64,000 nt of DNA from Brachionus manjavacas. Its lineage: Eukaryota; Rotifera; Eurotatoria; Ploima; Brachionidae. Below are positions 10,302 to 21,090 of this stretch, piece by piece. Each line of letters opens with the position of its first letter. The stretch's first letter is position 1. The DNA lies in contig JAHQIY010000002.1 in assembly GCA_019054805.1 (NCBI GenBank), positions 6,262,001-6,326,000 of the forward strand, written 5' to 3'. A program made the translations under genes and the position numbers. Below the pieces are notes generated by a model that made no database searches, was not told the origin of the DNA, and worked only from the letters and a program-made list of their open reading frames with translations.

Positions 10302-12095
10302 ATGTTCCAAACTATTTTCATTTTGTTGTCACTCAGCTTGGCTAATTGTGACCAAATTTTACGAGGCATAGCACCAGAAAGTACGGCATTTAAATAATTT
10401 TAAATTAAGCTTTAAATTTTTCCAAAAGGAGCCTCGCTCTATGATCCGAACAAGCCGTTCACCTGTTTAGACGGTTCTTTGACCATTCCATTTAATCAAG
10501 TCAACGATGATTATTGCGATTGTAATAAATCAAAAATTTTCTTATAAAAATCAAAGTTTTTTTTTGAAGGTAGGGATGGAAGTGACGAACCAGGAACTGC
10601 AGCTTGCATGAACGGACAATTTGCTTGTCAAAATTTGGGTTACATAGTCCAATACATCCCATCAAGCCGTGTGAATGATGGAATTTGCGGTAATAAAAAT
10701 TCAAAGCCTTAATTTAATAATTTAAAGTAATTGATGTCAGATTGCTGTGATGGATCTGATGAATATTCCGGTAAGGTACAGTGCGAAAACAAATGTGTTG
10801 TCTTGGCGGCAAAAATGAGGGAAGAAGAGGAAAAAATGAGATTACTCAGGGAACAAGGCTTTACTAAAAGACAAGAATTAATCAGGTTAGGCGAAGAGTT
10901 CAAAAAAACTCTGGAAGCCAAAGTTGTCGAGTTGGAAGATAAAAAATCCAAGACTGAAATTGAAAAAAATGAATTAGAAGGTAGAATTTCAAATTTTTCC
11001 AAATGATTATAAATAATCTTTCCAAAAGCAAAAAAAAATGAGGCTGAATCAAAAGCTAATGAAGCAAAGAGTTTGGCTGATAATATTTTGGAAGAAAAAG
11101 CTAGAGAAGAAGAACGCGCTCAATTGATCAAGAAAGCAAATGAACTTTTTGATCTTTTAGACTTGAACAAAGACTCATTCCTAACTCCAAGTGAATTGGT
11201 CACTCGACAAGAACTTGATATTTTGTTCGACAATGACGGAAAATTCACCATTGAAGAATCGATTGTAAAATTAAAAATTTAAATCTAAATTTTATATTTA
11301 ATTTGAAAAAAAAAGCAATTAATGGACAACAATGAGAGCATAAACTTGGAAGTTTTTATTTCTGGCTATTACGATAAACTATCTCCACATGTGAAAGCTG
11401 AAGAGCAAGTCGAAGAACAGCAGCCTGAAGCCGAGCAAGAGCTGGAAACTTCAGAAGAAACAGAAATCGATGCTGATCAAGAATCAGAGGCAGAAAATGT
11501 ACCAGAGGCTGAGATCAGCGAGCCTGCTAAGACAGATAGCAAATATGATCCTGAGACACAAAAATTAATTGATGAGTCAAATGAAGCAAGACGCTTGTTT
11601 GAAAATAGTGAGCGCGATTTAAGAAATATAGAAAGAGAAATAGAGGACATTAACAAAAAGCTAGAGCTTGATTTAGGACCAAAGGGCGAATTTGCTTCCA
11701 TGATTGATAAGTGCTATGAATTTGAGGACAGAGAGTATGTGTACAAATTATGTCCTTTCGATCGGACTGTTCAAAAGTCAAAGAGCAACCATGGTGAGAC
11801 TAGTATTGGAAATTGGAAGTCATGGGGTGATGGAGAGAACAAATATTTGCAAATGAGATTCGACAATGGTTTAGGGTGTTGGAATGGACCGCAACGAAGC
11901 ACTAATGTATTAGTCACTTGTGGTATTGAATCAAAGCTTACCGGTGTAGCTGAACCAAATAGATGCGAGGTATCATCTGAGATAAATTTAGTTTTGATAT
12001 TTTTTGATAATTTTAATTTTCTTAAGTACGAAATGAAATTTGAAACTCCAGCTGTTTGTGAGCAAAATTCGAGTACAGGACACGAAGAGCTTTAA
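10302..12095 (+). CDS. PRKCSH: Glucosidase II beta subunit (PRKCSH)
   Basis: Non-catalytic subunit of ER glucosidase II: it retains the alpha subunit in the ER and binds mannose to help trimming of N-glycans. Seven exons: 10302-10380, 10429-10521, 10570-10689, 10741-10980, 11029-11264, 11316-11969 and 12027-12095, giving 496 residues. It starts with a signal peptide ([16 protein letters not shown]), then two LDLa-like modules ([43 protein letters not shown]), a coiled coil, an EF-hand-like stretch ([13 protein letters not shown]), and an acidic Glu-rich linker. The C-terminal MRH domain has [20 protein letters not shown] and [15 protein letters not shown]. The protein ends HEEL, an ER-retrieval tail. 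The 57-bp intron at 11970-12026 has no stop and keeps frame, so retention would add 19 residues. Identification is firm. Confidence 0.96.
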
Positions 12096-12730
12096 CACTA
12101 GAAAATAATTAACATTTAATAAACTATTATTAATTTAGCTATAGGATGACTTTTTAAATAAACAATTTGCTATTTTTGAACAATTTATTCTTTGATTTGA
12201 TTCTTTTTTTCAAAAATTTTAAGTAGCATTACTTCAGTTGAAGTTTTGAAAAATCTAATTTGGATCATTTTATGACTATCTATGATAAGTGACGTATCCA
12301 GAAAAAAATTTTTTTTGATTTTTTTGTAGTTTTTTTACAGATTCTTTAAAAAATCTCTTTGATTTAGCGAATTTTGAAGAAAAAGTAGAGACATTGTAGA
12401 GATAAATGAACCTTAAGTTTTACTCTAAAATTTCTGTAAATTGTTTGATTTGTTTTCTAACAAATATATTCAGTCAAAATGTTTAAAGAGATTTTTTCTA
12501 GTTTCTAGGTTTTCTAGATTCTCTAATCTTTAGTTAATATCTTATGATAGAAAATGCTTTGATATTTTAGAGAAGAGATAAATTGTAAAAATTTCGCCGT
12601 TTTTGAAAAAATATAATTTTAAGGTTGTAATTTTTTGAAAATACATATTTATTGCTCAAATGTTTAACTTTTGACTCAAATTGATTTTAATGAATGTGAT
12701 ATATTAGGTTTTTTTGTTTTTCAAACCTTA
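12096..12730. other. A/T-rich spacer
   Basis: About 630 bp after PRKCSH with AATAAA-like sites near 12120 and 12160. No ORF or clear repeat was seen. Confidence 0.4.
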
Positions 12731-13125
12731 TTATTGTTATTAGTAGTTATTGCTGCGACACCTAACATGTAGCCCGTCGCCACCATTTGGCAGTTTGAAG
12801 GTTTAGTAGCCCATTTCATTAAATCTAACTAAGACCGCTTTGAAGCTAGCGGTTGTTTTTGATATTACCACATTTTTGGCAACTTATTACAATGCGAAAC
12901 TACCCTGTTTGTATCCTTGTTGCACCTTCTCTAACGCATTCACATCCCTTTTCAGATTTGGTTTTCACACTTGCGTAGTATAGGTGAGGTCTTACCATGG
13001 ATATATTCAATCTTACCCAAAAACTCTCCTCTCTACATGTAAACGTTCGCTTTAGCATTGCAAGAACCCTAGTCGCTTTTGCACACACACTTTTAACTTT
13101 TATTTTACTTATACTAATCAATAAT
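12731..13125 (-). mobile_element. Degenerate LINE fragment (same reverse-transcriptase family as at 8.5-9.1 kb)
   Basis: Minus-strand frame 13121-12900 gives CAKATRVLAMLKRTFTCREE, then FWVRLNISMVRPHLYYA, aligning to the family block A.RVLG.LKRTF.SRD...WV.LY.SLVRPHLEYA. The sequence after this is diverged and out of register. Nearer 12850-12750 (minus strand) is what looks like the element's C-terminus (TFKLPNGGDGL-like) and a (TAA)n-type tail at about 12731-12745. The piece is 5'-truncated and internally rearranged. Confidence 0.7.
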
Positions 13126-14139
13126 TCTTATGAGACTTTACAGATTGGAGCATATAGTTACATAGAGGCAAAAAAAGACGATAGACATGTTAAAATAAAT
13201 TTTCTTTTTGCGCAAATCTTTCTAAAAAGTTGAGAAAAAGCGATAATTTATTTTTAATTGGAAAAGGATTTCAAAAATTTTTATAAATGTAAAAATTAAA
13301 TTTTAAATTTAAAATATTAAGTCACAACAACAATTTTTGGTCTAGATGCAAATATGTTTATAAATTTTATTAAAAAATTTGATATGTATGTAAGCGAAAT
13401 TGAGGAACTTTGAATAAAGCAATTTTTTTTTTGTAATTTTAATGAAAATTTAATTGAAAAACATTCGTTTCACATGATATTTAAAACTTAAACTTTACAA
13501 AAAAATATGGATAAAAAAAATCTAATTTATTAAATTTAAGACAGTGGCAACAGTCAAAAAGATCATTATAGGTTCTTTTCGGCATATATTATTTAATTAA
13601 ATTAATTATTTATTTTAGTTGTATTATTTTTATGTTCTATATTTATGGTCTATGGTTTTAAAATATAAATATCAAAACCACTTGTGCCAGGATACACATG
13701 TACCAAAATTTAATTGAAAAGCATTTCAAACTCCCTGGTTTAATGGATTTGAATTCGACATAGGCCACATCATAACTTAAATCCCGATTAAATTTAAATT
13801 ATTTTTATTTACCTAATTATTACTAAACGCCATTAAATATTTGTGTTTCAAAAAATCTTGAGATAAAAGATTGCTTTATAAATTGCTGTCCCATTCTTTT
13901 ATTTAAAAACTTTATGGATTATTTTGCAAAGTCTCAAGGTATGCTACAAAATTAAAAGCTTGAGGACTTTTTTTCAGTTCTGTGAATTTATTTGCTGACT
14001 TTTTTAATTTCACTTTTAAAAATTGTTGCAACATAAATTATTTTGAATATTAATAAAATAAAAAACACTAACTAACCATAAATTTTGAAGGCATTCATTA
14101 AAAAATGTTTATTAGAAAATTAAGAGTATTTACAAAAAA
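13126..14139. other. A/T-rich spacer
   Basis: About 1 kb with no coding signal. It covers the 3' flank of the minus-strand gene at 14140. Nothing else is recognisable. Confidence 0.4.
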
Positions 14140-15984
14140 TTAAAAAACAACAATTTTTAGTTCGTTAGACAAAATAGTAGCCAAAAAACCAAATTTAGTC
14201 AAACAATACGAAGTTATGCAACAATTTAAACTAGTTTCATCACACATCATCACTGAAAAAACAATTTTTTTATTTTTAAGATCATAAACAATCATTTTTT
14301 TCGCACTGGAGCAAATAAACAGAATTTCGTTTTTAATTTTGCTTTGAGATAAGACATAAAAATTTGTAAAATAATTTTCAATTTCAACTTCGGGCAAATG
14401 AAGTCCTGTGTTCAGGTCTAATACACTCACTGTTGTTCCATTAGCAGTCACTTGAGATGTGTAAAGAAGAGATGATTTTATGCACATAAAATTATGAGTT
14501 CGCTTAATAAAATACTTATAACTTGAATTTATATCTTGGCCAAATATGGTTAGAAGATTTAAATTGATGTCATAAACATTTACAAAGGGAATTGTGTTTT
14601 TGAAAATGAATATTTTTTCTTCATTTAAACAAATTGAAATGGGAAATATTTGAGAAGAATTCGCCTCAATCAAATGATTGGTATCTGCAACTTTTAAACT
14701 CTTAACCAAATTCAAGTCTGAATCGTACAAATTCAGCTCGAAAGTTTTATTAAGCTCATTTTGATTTTTTTCCGTTGTGAATAAAAGATGACAAGAATTG
14801 GTACTTATACAGCGAACAGTGGCCTTGTAAATGCTTAAAGATTTTGTGATGAAACCATCCGAATTTATGAGATAAAAATCAGTGGTCAGATCATTTGAGC
14901 TAGAATTTCCGTGCCGTGTACACAGAATAAGACAATCTACCGAATCCAAAGTGTAAACACTGATATACTTAAAATTGTTTTCATCTAAATTAATTTCTTT
15001 GGTCACATCTAATTCAGTTAAACAATTAAGTTTTGTTTTTTTGTCCTCGATTATTTCATTCAAATGAAACAAATCCTGGTTATTAGATTCCAAATTATTT
15101 TCTTGATGCTTAAAAACTGCTTGAATTTGGGTACAATTGAGCAATCCAAGAGAAAATTGGTCTATTTTGTAATCAGGATTGAGCTTAAAAGTAATTTTCT
15201 TCTCCATCAAAATATAAGAATTGAACTCTTTGAGTTTAGTGTCCAATAATTTGGAAAAATCTTCGATCAAATTATTTATTGAATCGTTGGGCTCTGCAAG
15301 CTCGTCACTTAAATAAAACTGAATTGTTTCTGAGTCCAATTTGTTGGCATTGATTAAATTTTCCAGTTCTTTCCAAAATTGGCTCGTTTTGTCCACATTG
15401 GAAACACAACTTTTTTCAAACTCTTCCAATTCTTTGACCAATTTGGAATAATTTTCATTTAAGTCTTTCAATAAATTATTCTGAAAAGAATTATTGATCC
15501 GTTTTCGGATTAGATCGTTGCTTTTTTTTATTTCGCTCTCGAAATTTTGGCTGATTGATTGAAAATTTTTCATATTGTCAATTAAATTTTTGATCGGATC
15601 TAACTGTTGATAAACATGACCAAAATTGAATGAGGCTGTTTTGTTGATTGTTGATAAGGAATTCACTTTTGAATTTGTTTTGTTGTTTATGCTGTCCAGA
15701 AGAGAAAGGCGCCGGTCAATTGGAACATTTTCGCTGCTAACCGGATGAAGTTGGTTGCATAAGCGACAGCATGTTGTACTGGTGTTTAGGTTTAATTTTA
15801 CTATTACTAAATCGGAATTTTGATTCCTGTCATCCCAATGACCGATCTCTGAGCCTGATTCTATCAAATTGTTCTTCTCATCAAAATAGTATTTGACACT
15901 AGAGTCTTTTTTATGGCATTTGATAATTTCAATTGTATCATTGGCAGCTCTAGAGCACAATTCACCAAAACCGAGTTCCATCAT
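14140..15984 (-). CDS. Intronless coiled-coil protein with C-terminal propeller-like region
   Basis: A single open frame of 614 codons, unusual here because most neighbours are split. I do not recognise an ortholog. The N-terminal about 80 residues contain several Cys and one Cys-rich patch (TTCCRLCNQLHP). Residues about 130-300 are strongly helical and charged (FESEIKKSNDLIRKRINNSF, KLVKELEEFEKS), predicted coiled coil. The C-terminal about 270 residues have beta-rich, hydrophobic repeats (YISVYTLDSVDCLILCTRHG, LNLYDSDLNLVKSL, VNVYDINLNLLTIFG, VSVLDLNTGLHLPEV, MIVYDLKNKKIVF), the pattern of a WD/NHL-type beta propeller. The layout recalls TRIM-NHL proteins without an evident RING or full B-box. 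It is a probable real gene given length and codon pattern. Function is unknown. Confidence 0.75.
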   Translation of the reverse strand: MMELGFGELCSRAANDTIEIIKCHKKDSSVKYYFDEKNNLIESGSEIGHWDDRNQNSDLVIVKLNLNTSTTCCRLCNQLHPVSSENVPIDRRLSLLDSINNKTNSKVNSLSTINKTASFNFGHVYQQLDPIKNLIDNMKNFQSISQNFESEIKKSNDLIRKRINNSFQNNLLKDLNENYSKLVKELEEFEKSCVSNVDKTSQFWKELENLINANKLDSETIQFYLSDELAEPNDSINNLIEDFSKLLDTKLKEFNSYILMEKKITFKLNPDYKIDQFSLGLLNCTQIQAVFKHQENNLESNNQDLFHLNEIIEDKKTKLNCLTELDVTKEINLDENNFKYISVYTLDSVDCLILCTRHGNSSSNDLTTDFYLINSDGFITKSLSIYKATVRCISTNSCHLLFTTEKNQNELNKTFELNLYDSDLNLVKSLKVADTNHLIEANSSQIFPISICLNEEKIFIFKNTIPFVNVYDINLNLLTIFGQDINSSYKYFIKRTHNFMCIKSSLLYTSQVTANGTTVSVLDLNTGLHLPEVEIENYFTNFYVLSQSKIKNEILFICSSAKKMIVYDLKNKKIVFSVMMCDETSLNCCITSYCLTKFGFLATILSNELKIVVF

Positions 15985-16769
15985 TTTTAATTATTTATTT
16001 TTATTTTAAGTAAATTTATCAGTAAAAATATTAGCTTTTAAATTAAAAATTGTACTGTAATTATAAGTGCTTTTTTATCAAAATTTGGACAATAATTAGA
16101 TCATGAACTTTTAGGGTTTTTACACGGCTTTAAAGTTCCAAGTACTCTGGAAAAAACTGTTTGATTAAAAACATGGTGGTAAAAAAGTCGAAATTTAGGA
16201 CAAAATTTTAATTTTAATCAAAAAAAACGAATTGAATCTTTTTAGCTTATCTATTTTTTAAAATTAGGTCATATAGAATTGTTTTAGGAAGATTTTATTA
16301 AAGTAATTATTCAAATAACTCATGGTGAATTTACTGATTAGGAAAATTTCTTATTTTATTTTTGATTTAATTTTAATTCTATAAAAATAAATAAAATCAA
16401 ATTTAATTTGAAAAAAAAATTCGCTATTTTGTTTTAAAATTAAAAAAAAAACGAATTGAATCTTGACAAATCAACATTAAAATATAGCAAAAATAATGTA
16501 AAAATAATTATTCTTATAAGCCATTTTAACTTGCATTGAATTTTATTTGAATAAAAAAAATAAATTTTTTTCAATACATTCATTAATTGAGCACCCTCCA
16601 AAAATTTGGCTACGAAATCAAATTGTGATGAACAAAATAGTAAAGAAGTGAAAATCAAAATTACACATAGACATTATTTTAAATTATATATATAAAATAT
16701 ATATATATATACGTGTAAATTAGAATATTAACCATTTATTGTATTGTTAGATTATCAATTCTTTCAAAC
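15985..16769. promoter_or_regulatory. Divergent promoter region
   Basis: 785 bp between the start codons of a minus-strand gene (15984) and SPP (16770). It must hold both promoters. An (AT)n tract at about 16684-16711 is the only clear landmark, and no individual site is assignable. Confidence 0.45.
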
Positions 16770-18159
16770 ATGAGCGATTCGAATCCAAGTTTGGTGGAGA
16801 GCATTGTGAAGAAGGCCAGTGAAACTGTGGCCAATATATTTGCCAATACGGACACCATAAGTTCTAATCTAACAAACGGAACTAATGAAACCGAAAAATT
16901 TAAGGCAACACCTGAGGGCCTTTTCTTAGCCTACTCAAGTTTGGTCGTGATGGCACTTATTCCAATAATAGTTGGCAGTTTCAAGTCAGTAAAGCATCAA
17001 ACAAATCAAAAAGAATCTGGTGAAGAAATTGAGACTATGTCAACAAGAGAAGCGGCTCTTTTTCCTGTCATAGCCAGTGTAACTCTATTCGGAATTTATC
17101 TTGTCTTTCAAGTAAAAGAACTAACTCCTTCTAAAACTTAAATTAAAAATGTAATTTTAAGATATTCTCCAAAGAGCATATTAATCTACTTTTGGCGTTT
17201 TATTTCTTTTTGTTAGGGGTAATCGCTTTGACCAGAATGTTCAGCTCTACATTAGGCATGTTTTGGCCCACTAGTTTGATAGAAAATGAAAATTATGATT
17301 TACATTTCACCTTGAATAGTAAAAATTCTAAAAATGAAGTCAAACAAATTTTGCTTGTCAAACAGATTTTCGATCGGGAATTGATAGTTTGTTTTTTGCT
17401 TTCACTAGCAATAGGCGTTTGGTACTTTTTGAAGAAAGTAAGCTTTCTGCTTTTTAGAAAATAAAATTTTAAAAAAATTTAAAAAGCATTGGATAGCTAA
17501 CAACATATTTGGACTTGCATTTGCTGTTAATGGAATTGAATTTTTGCAATTGAATAAAGTGTTGAATGGATGTATTTTATTAGGTGGTCTATTTTTTTAT
17601 GACGTTTTTTGGGTATTCGGAACCAATGTTATGGTATCAGTTGCCAAGTCGTTTGATGCTCCAATTAAGTGTAAACAAAAAAAAATATTTTAATCTATCT
17701 AAACAAGTTTTTTAAGTGATATTCCCACAGGATTTAATTGAGCGCGGATTTAGCGCTGAAAAGTATGCTTTACTAGGTCTCGGTGATATTGTAATTCCGG
17801 GAATTTTCATCGCTTTATTGCTCAGATATGACATGAGTCTTAATCGCAAAAGAAGAACTTATTTCTACTCGTCATTCATTGCTTACATTTTGGCTTTGTT
17901 TTGCACCATTTTTGTAATGCATGTATTCAAGCATGCCCAACCAGCATTGCTGTACATTGTTCCTTTGTGCTTGATCACCCCACTGACTGTGGCTCTGATA
18001 CAAGGCGATTTGAAGAGCATGTTTTTGTATAGAGATCATGACGATGAAAACAATCAAAGTTCAGCAAATGCCTCATTGAATACCACAAACTCATCTGAAG
18101 CATCTCAAAGCCTAACTTCACAAGATTCGCCAAAACAAGAAGCAAAAAAAGTTAAATAG
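16770..18159 (+). CDS. HM13: Signal peptide peptidase (intramembrane aspartyl protease)
   Basis: ER-membrane GxGD aspartyl protease that cleaves leftover signal peptides within the bilayer. Exons 16770-17111, 17162-17437, 17487-17670 and 17717-18159 give 414 residues. The N-terminal luminal part has glycosylation sequons (NLT, NGTNET). Family blocks: STREAALFPVIASVTLFGIY, FSKEHINLLLAFYFFLLGV, HWIANNIFGLAFAVNG, then the two catalytic motifs YDVFWVFGTNVM and LGLGDIVIPG, followed by FKHAQPALLYIVP with the PAL motif. The exon 3/4 join restores IKLIFPQDL using donor GTAAAC at 17671, which fixes the boundary. The C-terminal tail is long, polar and Lys-rich (ends EAKKVK). Complete, firm call. Confidence 0.97.
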
Positions 18160-18839
18160 ATCTAAAAATTTCACTAATTTAGCCCATGTTTTGTAGTTTT
18201 GTCTGTTCTTTATTTTAATAAACAAAAATTCTACAAAATATGCTTATTCCAAATGTCACAAATAAAAATTTAATAAATATATAAGTGAAAATTTTGATAA
18301 AAACATATTCAATCAAAAAAATTGATTATTTTATTAAATGTTTACAATAATTAATATTGAATTAAATAATTTAGGCAAATTTTTTCATTTAAAAAAAATC
18401 AATCAATGCTGAGTCAAACTTATCAATTATAATGATTCAAAGTGGCATTAGGCTTCAAAATATGACTTCTAGTTAAGGAAAAAGTTGTCTTTTATTTTAG
18501 TTAGGTAGTTTTTCTATCAAAAGAGCCAAGAAGCCATCAACAAAAAATAATCAGATAATTTTTCCTATTTGAATATTTTTATTTTATCTTTTTCAAATTT
18601 AAGAAACAATTTAAAGATTTCTTCTTTTTTCTTTGCGACAAGAGTAATACCTAAAAAATAAATACTATTTGGCACCCATTTATAAAAATAATTATAAACT
18701 GAGCCTTTTGAGGAAATTAAAAAAAGACTTTTTAAACTTTTAAAACCAAAATGCAATCGCTTTTTAAGCCAAAATGCACATTCGAGCTCGCACTCGTCCA
18801 AAAGTTATTATTTTTTAAAAGAATCAATGCAGAGGTATA
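18160..18839. other. A/T-rich spacer after SPP
   Basis: About 680 bp with AATAAA-like sites at about 18218 and 18262 for SPP. No gene is seen. Confidence 0.4.
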
Positions 18840-18841
18840 TA

Positions 18842-19584
18842 CATCACTGATTTGCTATTAGGATTTGACGATATTTTACGTAAATTAACGTTATTTTAGT
18901 TTAATAAATGTAATTTTACGATAAATTTCGTAAAATGACTTTTGTAAAATTACGATGATTAACGTAAAATTACCGATTTTAAAAAATGGCAAAAAGTCGC
19001 TATATTTTGACTCTTTTTTGGTATTTCCTGTTCAAAATTTGATTTACCAATTTTTTTTGATTAATTTATCCACAAAAGCTAAATTCTGTAAAGAATTATT
19101 TTTTTAGGTAAAAATCGTAAACTAGAGTAAAAAAATGTAAAATTTCATAAAATTCTAATTTATTATAATAAATTGTTTCTTAATTTTTTTAACTTTTTTT
19201 AAAATTGTTACCATTTCCTAAGAGTTCCTTGAAATTCAAATACTGCATCTTCATCTGTTTTTATTTTTTGTTTTATTCCTTTAATTCGTTCCTGAAAATT
19301 TCTATTTGATTTAAATCTGGTGATTTTGGTGGAAATTTTACCTGTGTAAATTTTTAATATTTAAATAAATTTCTTATTTATTAAAAAGTTTTATACCTTT
19401 AGTCTTATAGGTTTTATACCTTATAGCATAATTTTTTTCAAGAAATTTTTTACAAATCTCTAAATTGTGTTCTGATTCATTATGCTGATGCTGTTTAGTT
19501 ATATTTTACGAAATTTATTGTAAAATCATTTATAACGATAATTGTCGTAAAATATCGTCAGATCCTCGTAGCAAATCAGTACTG
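18842..19584 (-). mobile_element. Decayed Tc1/mariner-type transposon with long terminal inverted repeats
   Basis: Left end CATCACTGATTTGCTA at 18842 and right end TAGCAAATCAGTACTG ending 19584 are inverted repeats, and similarity continues inward for about 90 bp (GACGATATTTTACG, then AATAAATTTCGTAAAAT). TA dinucleotides flank both sides (18840-18841 and 19585-19586), the target duplication of this superfamily. Inside, minus-strand reading at about 19350-19290 gives PPKSPDLNQIEIF, a relic of the transposase motif SPDLNPIENLW. QQDNA-like remains lie at about 19500-19470. The coding region is broken many times. Total length is 743 bp. Confidence 0.85.
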
Positions 19585-19629
19585 TATATTGTAATTCTAT
19601 TAAGAAATAATAATTTACTTCATAATTAA

Positions 19630-20470
19630 AACTTGGTTTGATCATTTTAAGCATCAAAAATTGATCTTAAACTTCAAATCATATTCCAAAAAAGGATTTG
19701 TTCAAAATAGGTCTAAATCATGTATAAAGACTATTTTTGATCGATTCAATCATACAAATCCATACGGAAACCATGCAAGATCTGGAAGACCTAAGATTTC
19801 AACTGAGAAAGATGATCACCAATTATTCCATTTGGTAAAAAAATAGAACTTCCCTTTCACATATTACTGGAAATTTTTAAATTGTGATTGATCGAAAAGC
19901 ATGAGATTCTCTGCTAAGAGCAAGATTATTAGAAAGAAACACCGAATGGAAATATGTGGTTCGAAAATCAAGGTTAACAAAATCTCAAAAAATACTAGAA
20001 AAATTTTCTGTCTTGATGTTGAACAATGGAGTAAACTTAAATGGAGATAAATAATGTTCAGTGATAAGATGAACAGAAAACAGAAAAAACCGACTTTAGA
20101 ATTACATATGGATGTCATCAGAGAAGCATATTGAAGATTTCATTAAATAAATGAAGTAGGTAAAGAAGCGGTTATATTGGAATTTGGTACTGTATGAGCT
20201 ATTATGGTCTTTGAATTTTTCTCTATATTTTACGGGAGGCTTAATTCTCAGAAATACATATTAGAAAATACAAACAGTCCCGATCTTAATTGCATTGAAA
20301 ATTTATGAACTTGGCTCGATATAGTGATTGCCAATAAAAAAGCCATTGGATAAGCTGACAGAAATTGTCCCAAAAATTGTTGATACTTGAGATACCGAAA
20401 CGTATATGTGTATCAAAAAAAATTTTTGAGAACCAAACAGGCTTAATGCCAAATAGAAACAATAAAAGTC
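19630..20470 (+). mobile_element. Tc1/mariner transposase pseudogene
   Basis: Plus-strand reading from about 19690 gives FVQNRSKSCIKTIFDRFNHT, then ARSGRPKISTEKDDHQLFHL and VKK before a stop. This is the Tc1 N-terminal helix-turn-helix with its GRPR-like linker (family form RSGRPKKLTEREER). Further on are RLLERNTEWKY, and at about 20285-20325 SPDLNCIENL with a stop replacing the Trp codon, then TWLDIVI. Several stops and frame changes separate these blocks, so the gene is dead. It lies next to but outside the element ending at 19584, and seems a different Tc1 family because it is on the other strand with different sequence. I did not find its terminal repeats. Confidence 0.75.
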
Positions 20471-21090
20471 CAAAAAATGAAGGCGGTTAAACTTTCATTC
20501 TGAATTTCAATTCTGAATTTTTTTTAAATTTTTATTAAAGAGAATAAAGAATTTTGCCAGAAAATATTTGTCTCAAAACCATGATCGTAACCCATTCTTA
20601 AGCTTTTCAAATCAAAATAGAGGCTAAAAAAATCAAGCGTTTCTTAACTTGTTCACGATACTGAATATATTATATCTGAACGTAAATTGATGATTAAAAA
20701 TTAAAATTTCATTTTTTAAAATACCAATAATATAAAATTAAATTGCTAGAAAAAAATAATCATTGTGTCTCGATTTTCTGGTCAGAATGAGATTAGAAAA
20801 ACTTAAATTTCTAAAATTAAAAATGAATTTATCTTATCATTTTTATCTGATTGTTTATTTATCTTTTCATGTAAATACAAACATAAAATAAAATATGCTT
20901 TGTCATTAATTAAACTAGTAAGATTTTTGCCGAATTAATCCGACTTCCTTATTCTGTACTAATTCAAAATTCCAAAAATTTCAATTCAAGTAACTAATAG
21001 CTCATATATGATCATATAATTAAATATTAATTCATAATTTAACATTTAAAAGTGAAAATAAAATCAAAATTATTTTTATATTTTATTTAG
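20471..21090. other. Spacer upstream of the SV2-like gene
   Basis: About 620 bp, A/T-rich. It must carry the SV2-like promoter. The last bases before the ATG (TTTTATTTAG) look like a splice acceptor. Confidence 0.4.

Noticed and set aside
11970-12026. Extra 19 residues in PRKCSH (in-frame read-through)
   Set aside because: GTATCA...CTTAAG borders and perfect restoration of [12 protein letters not shown] across the gap show it is an intron.
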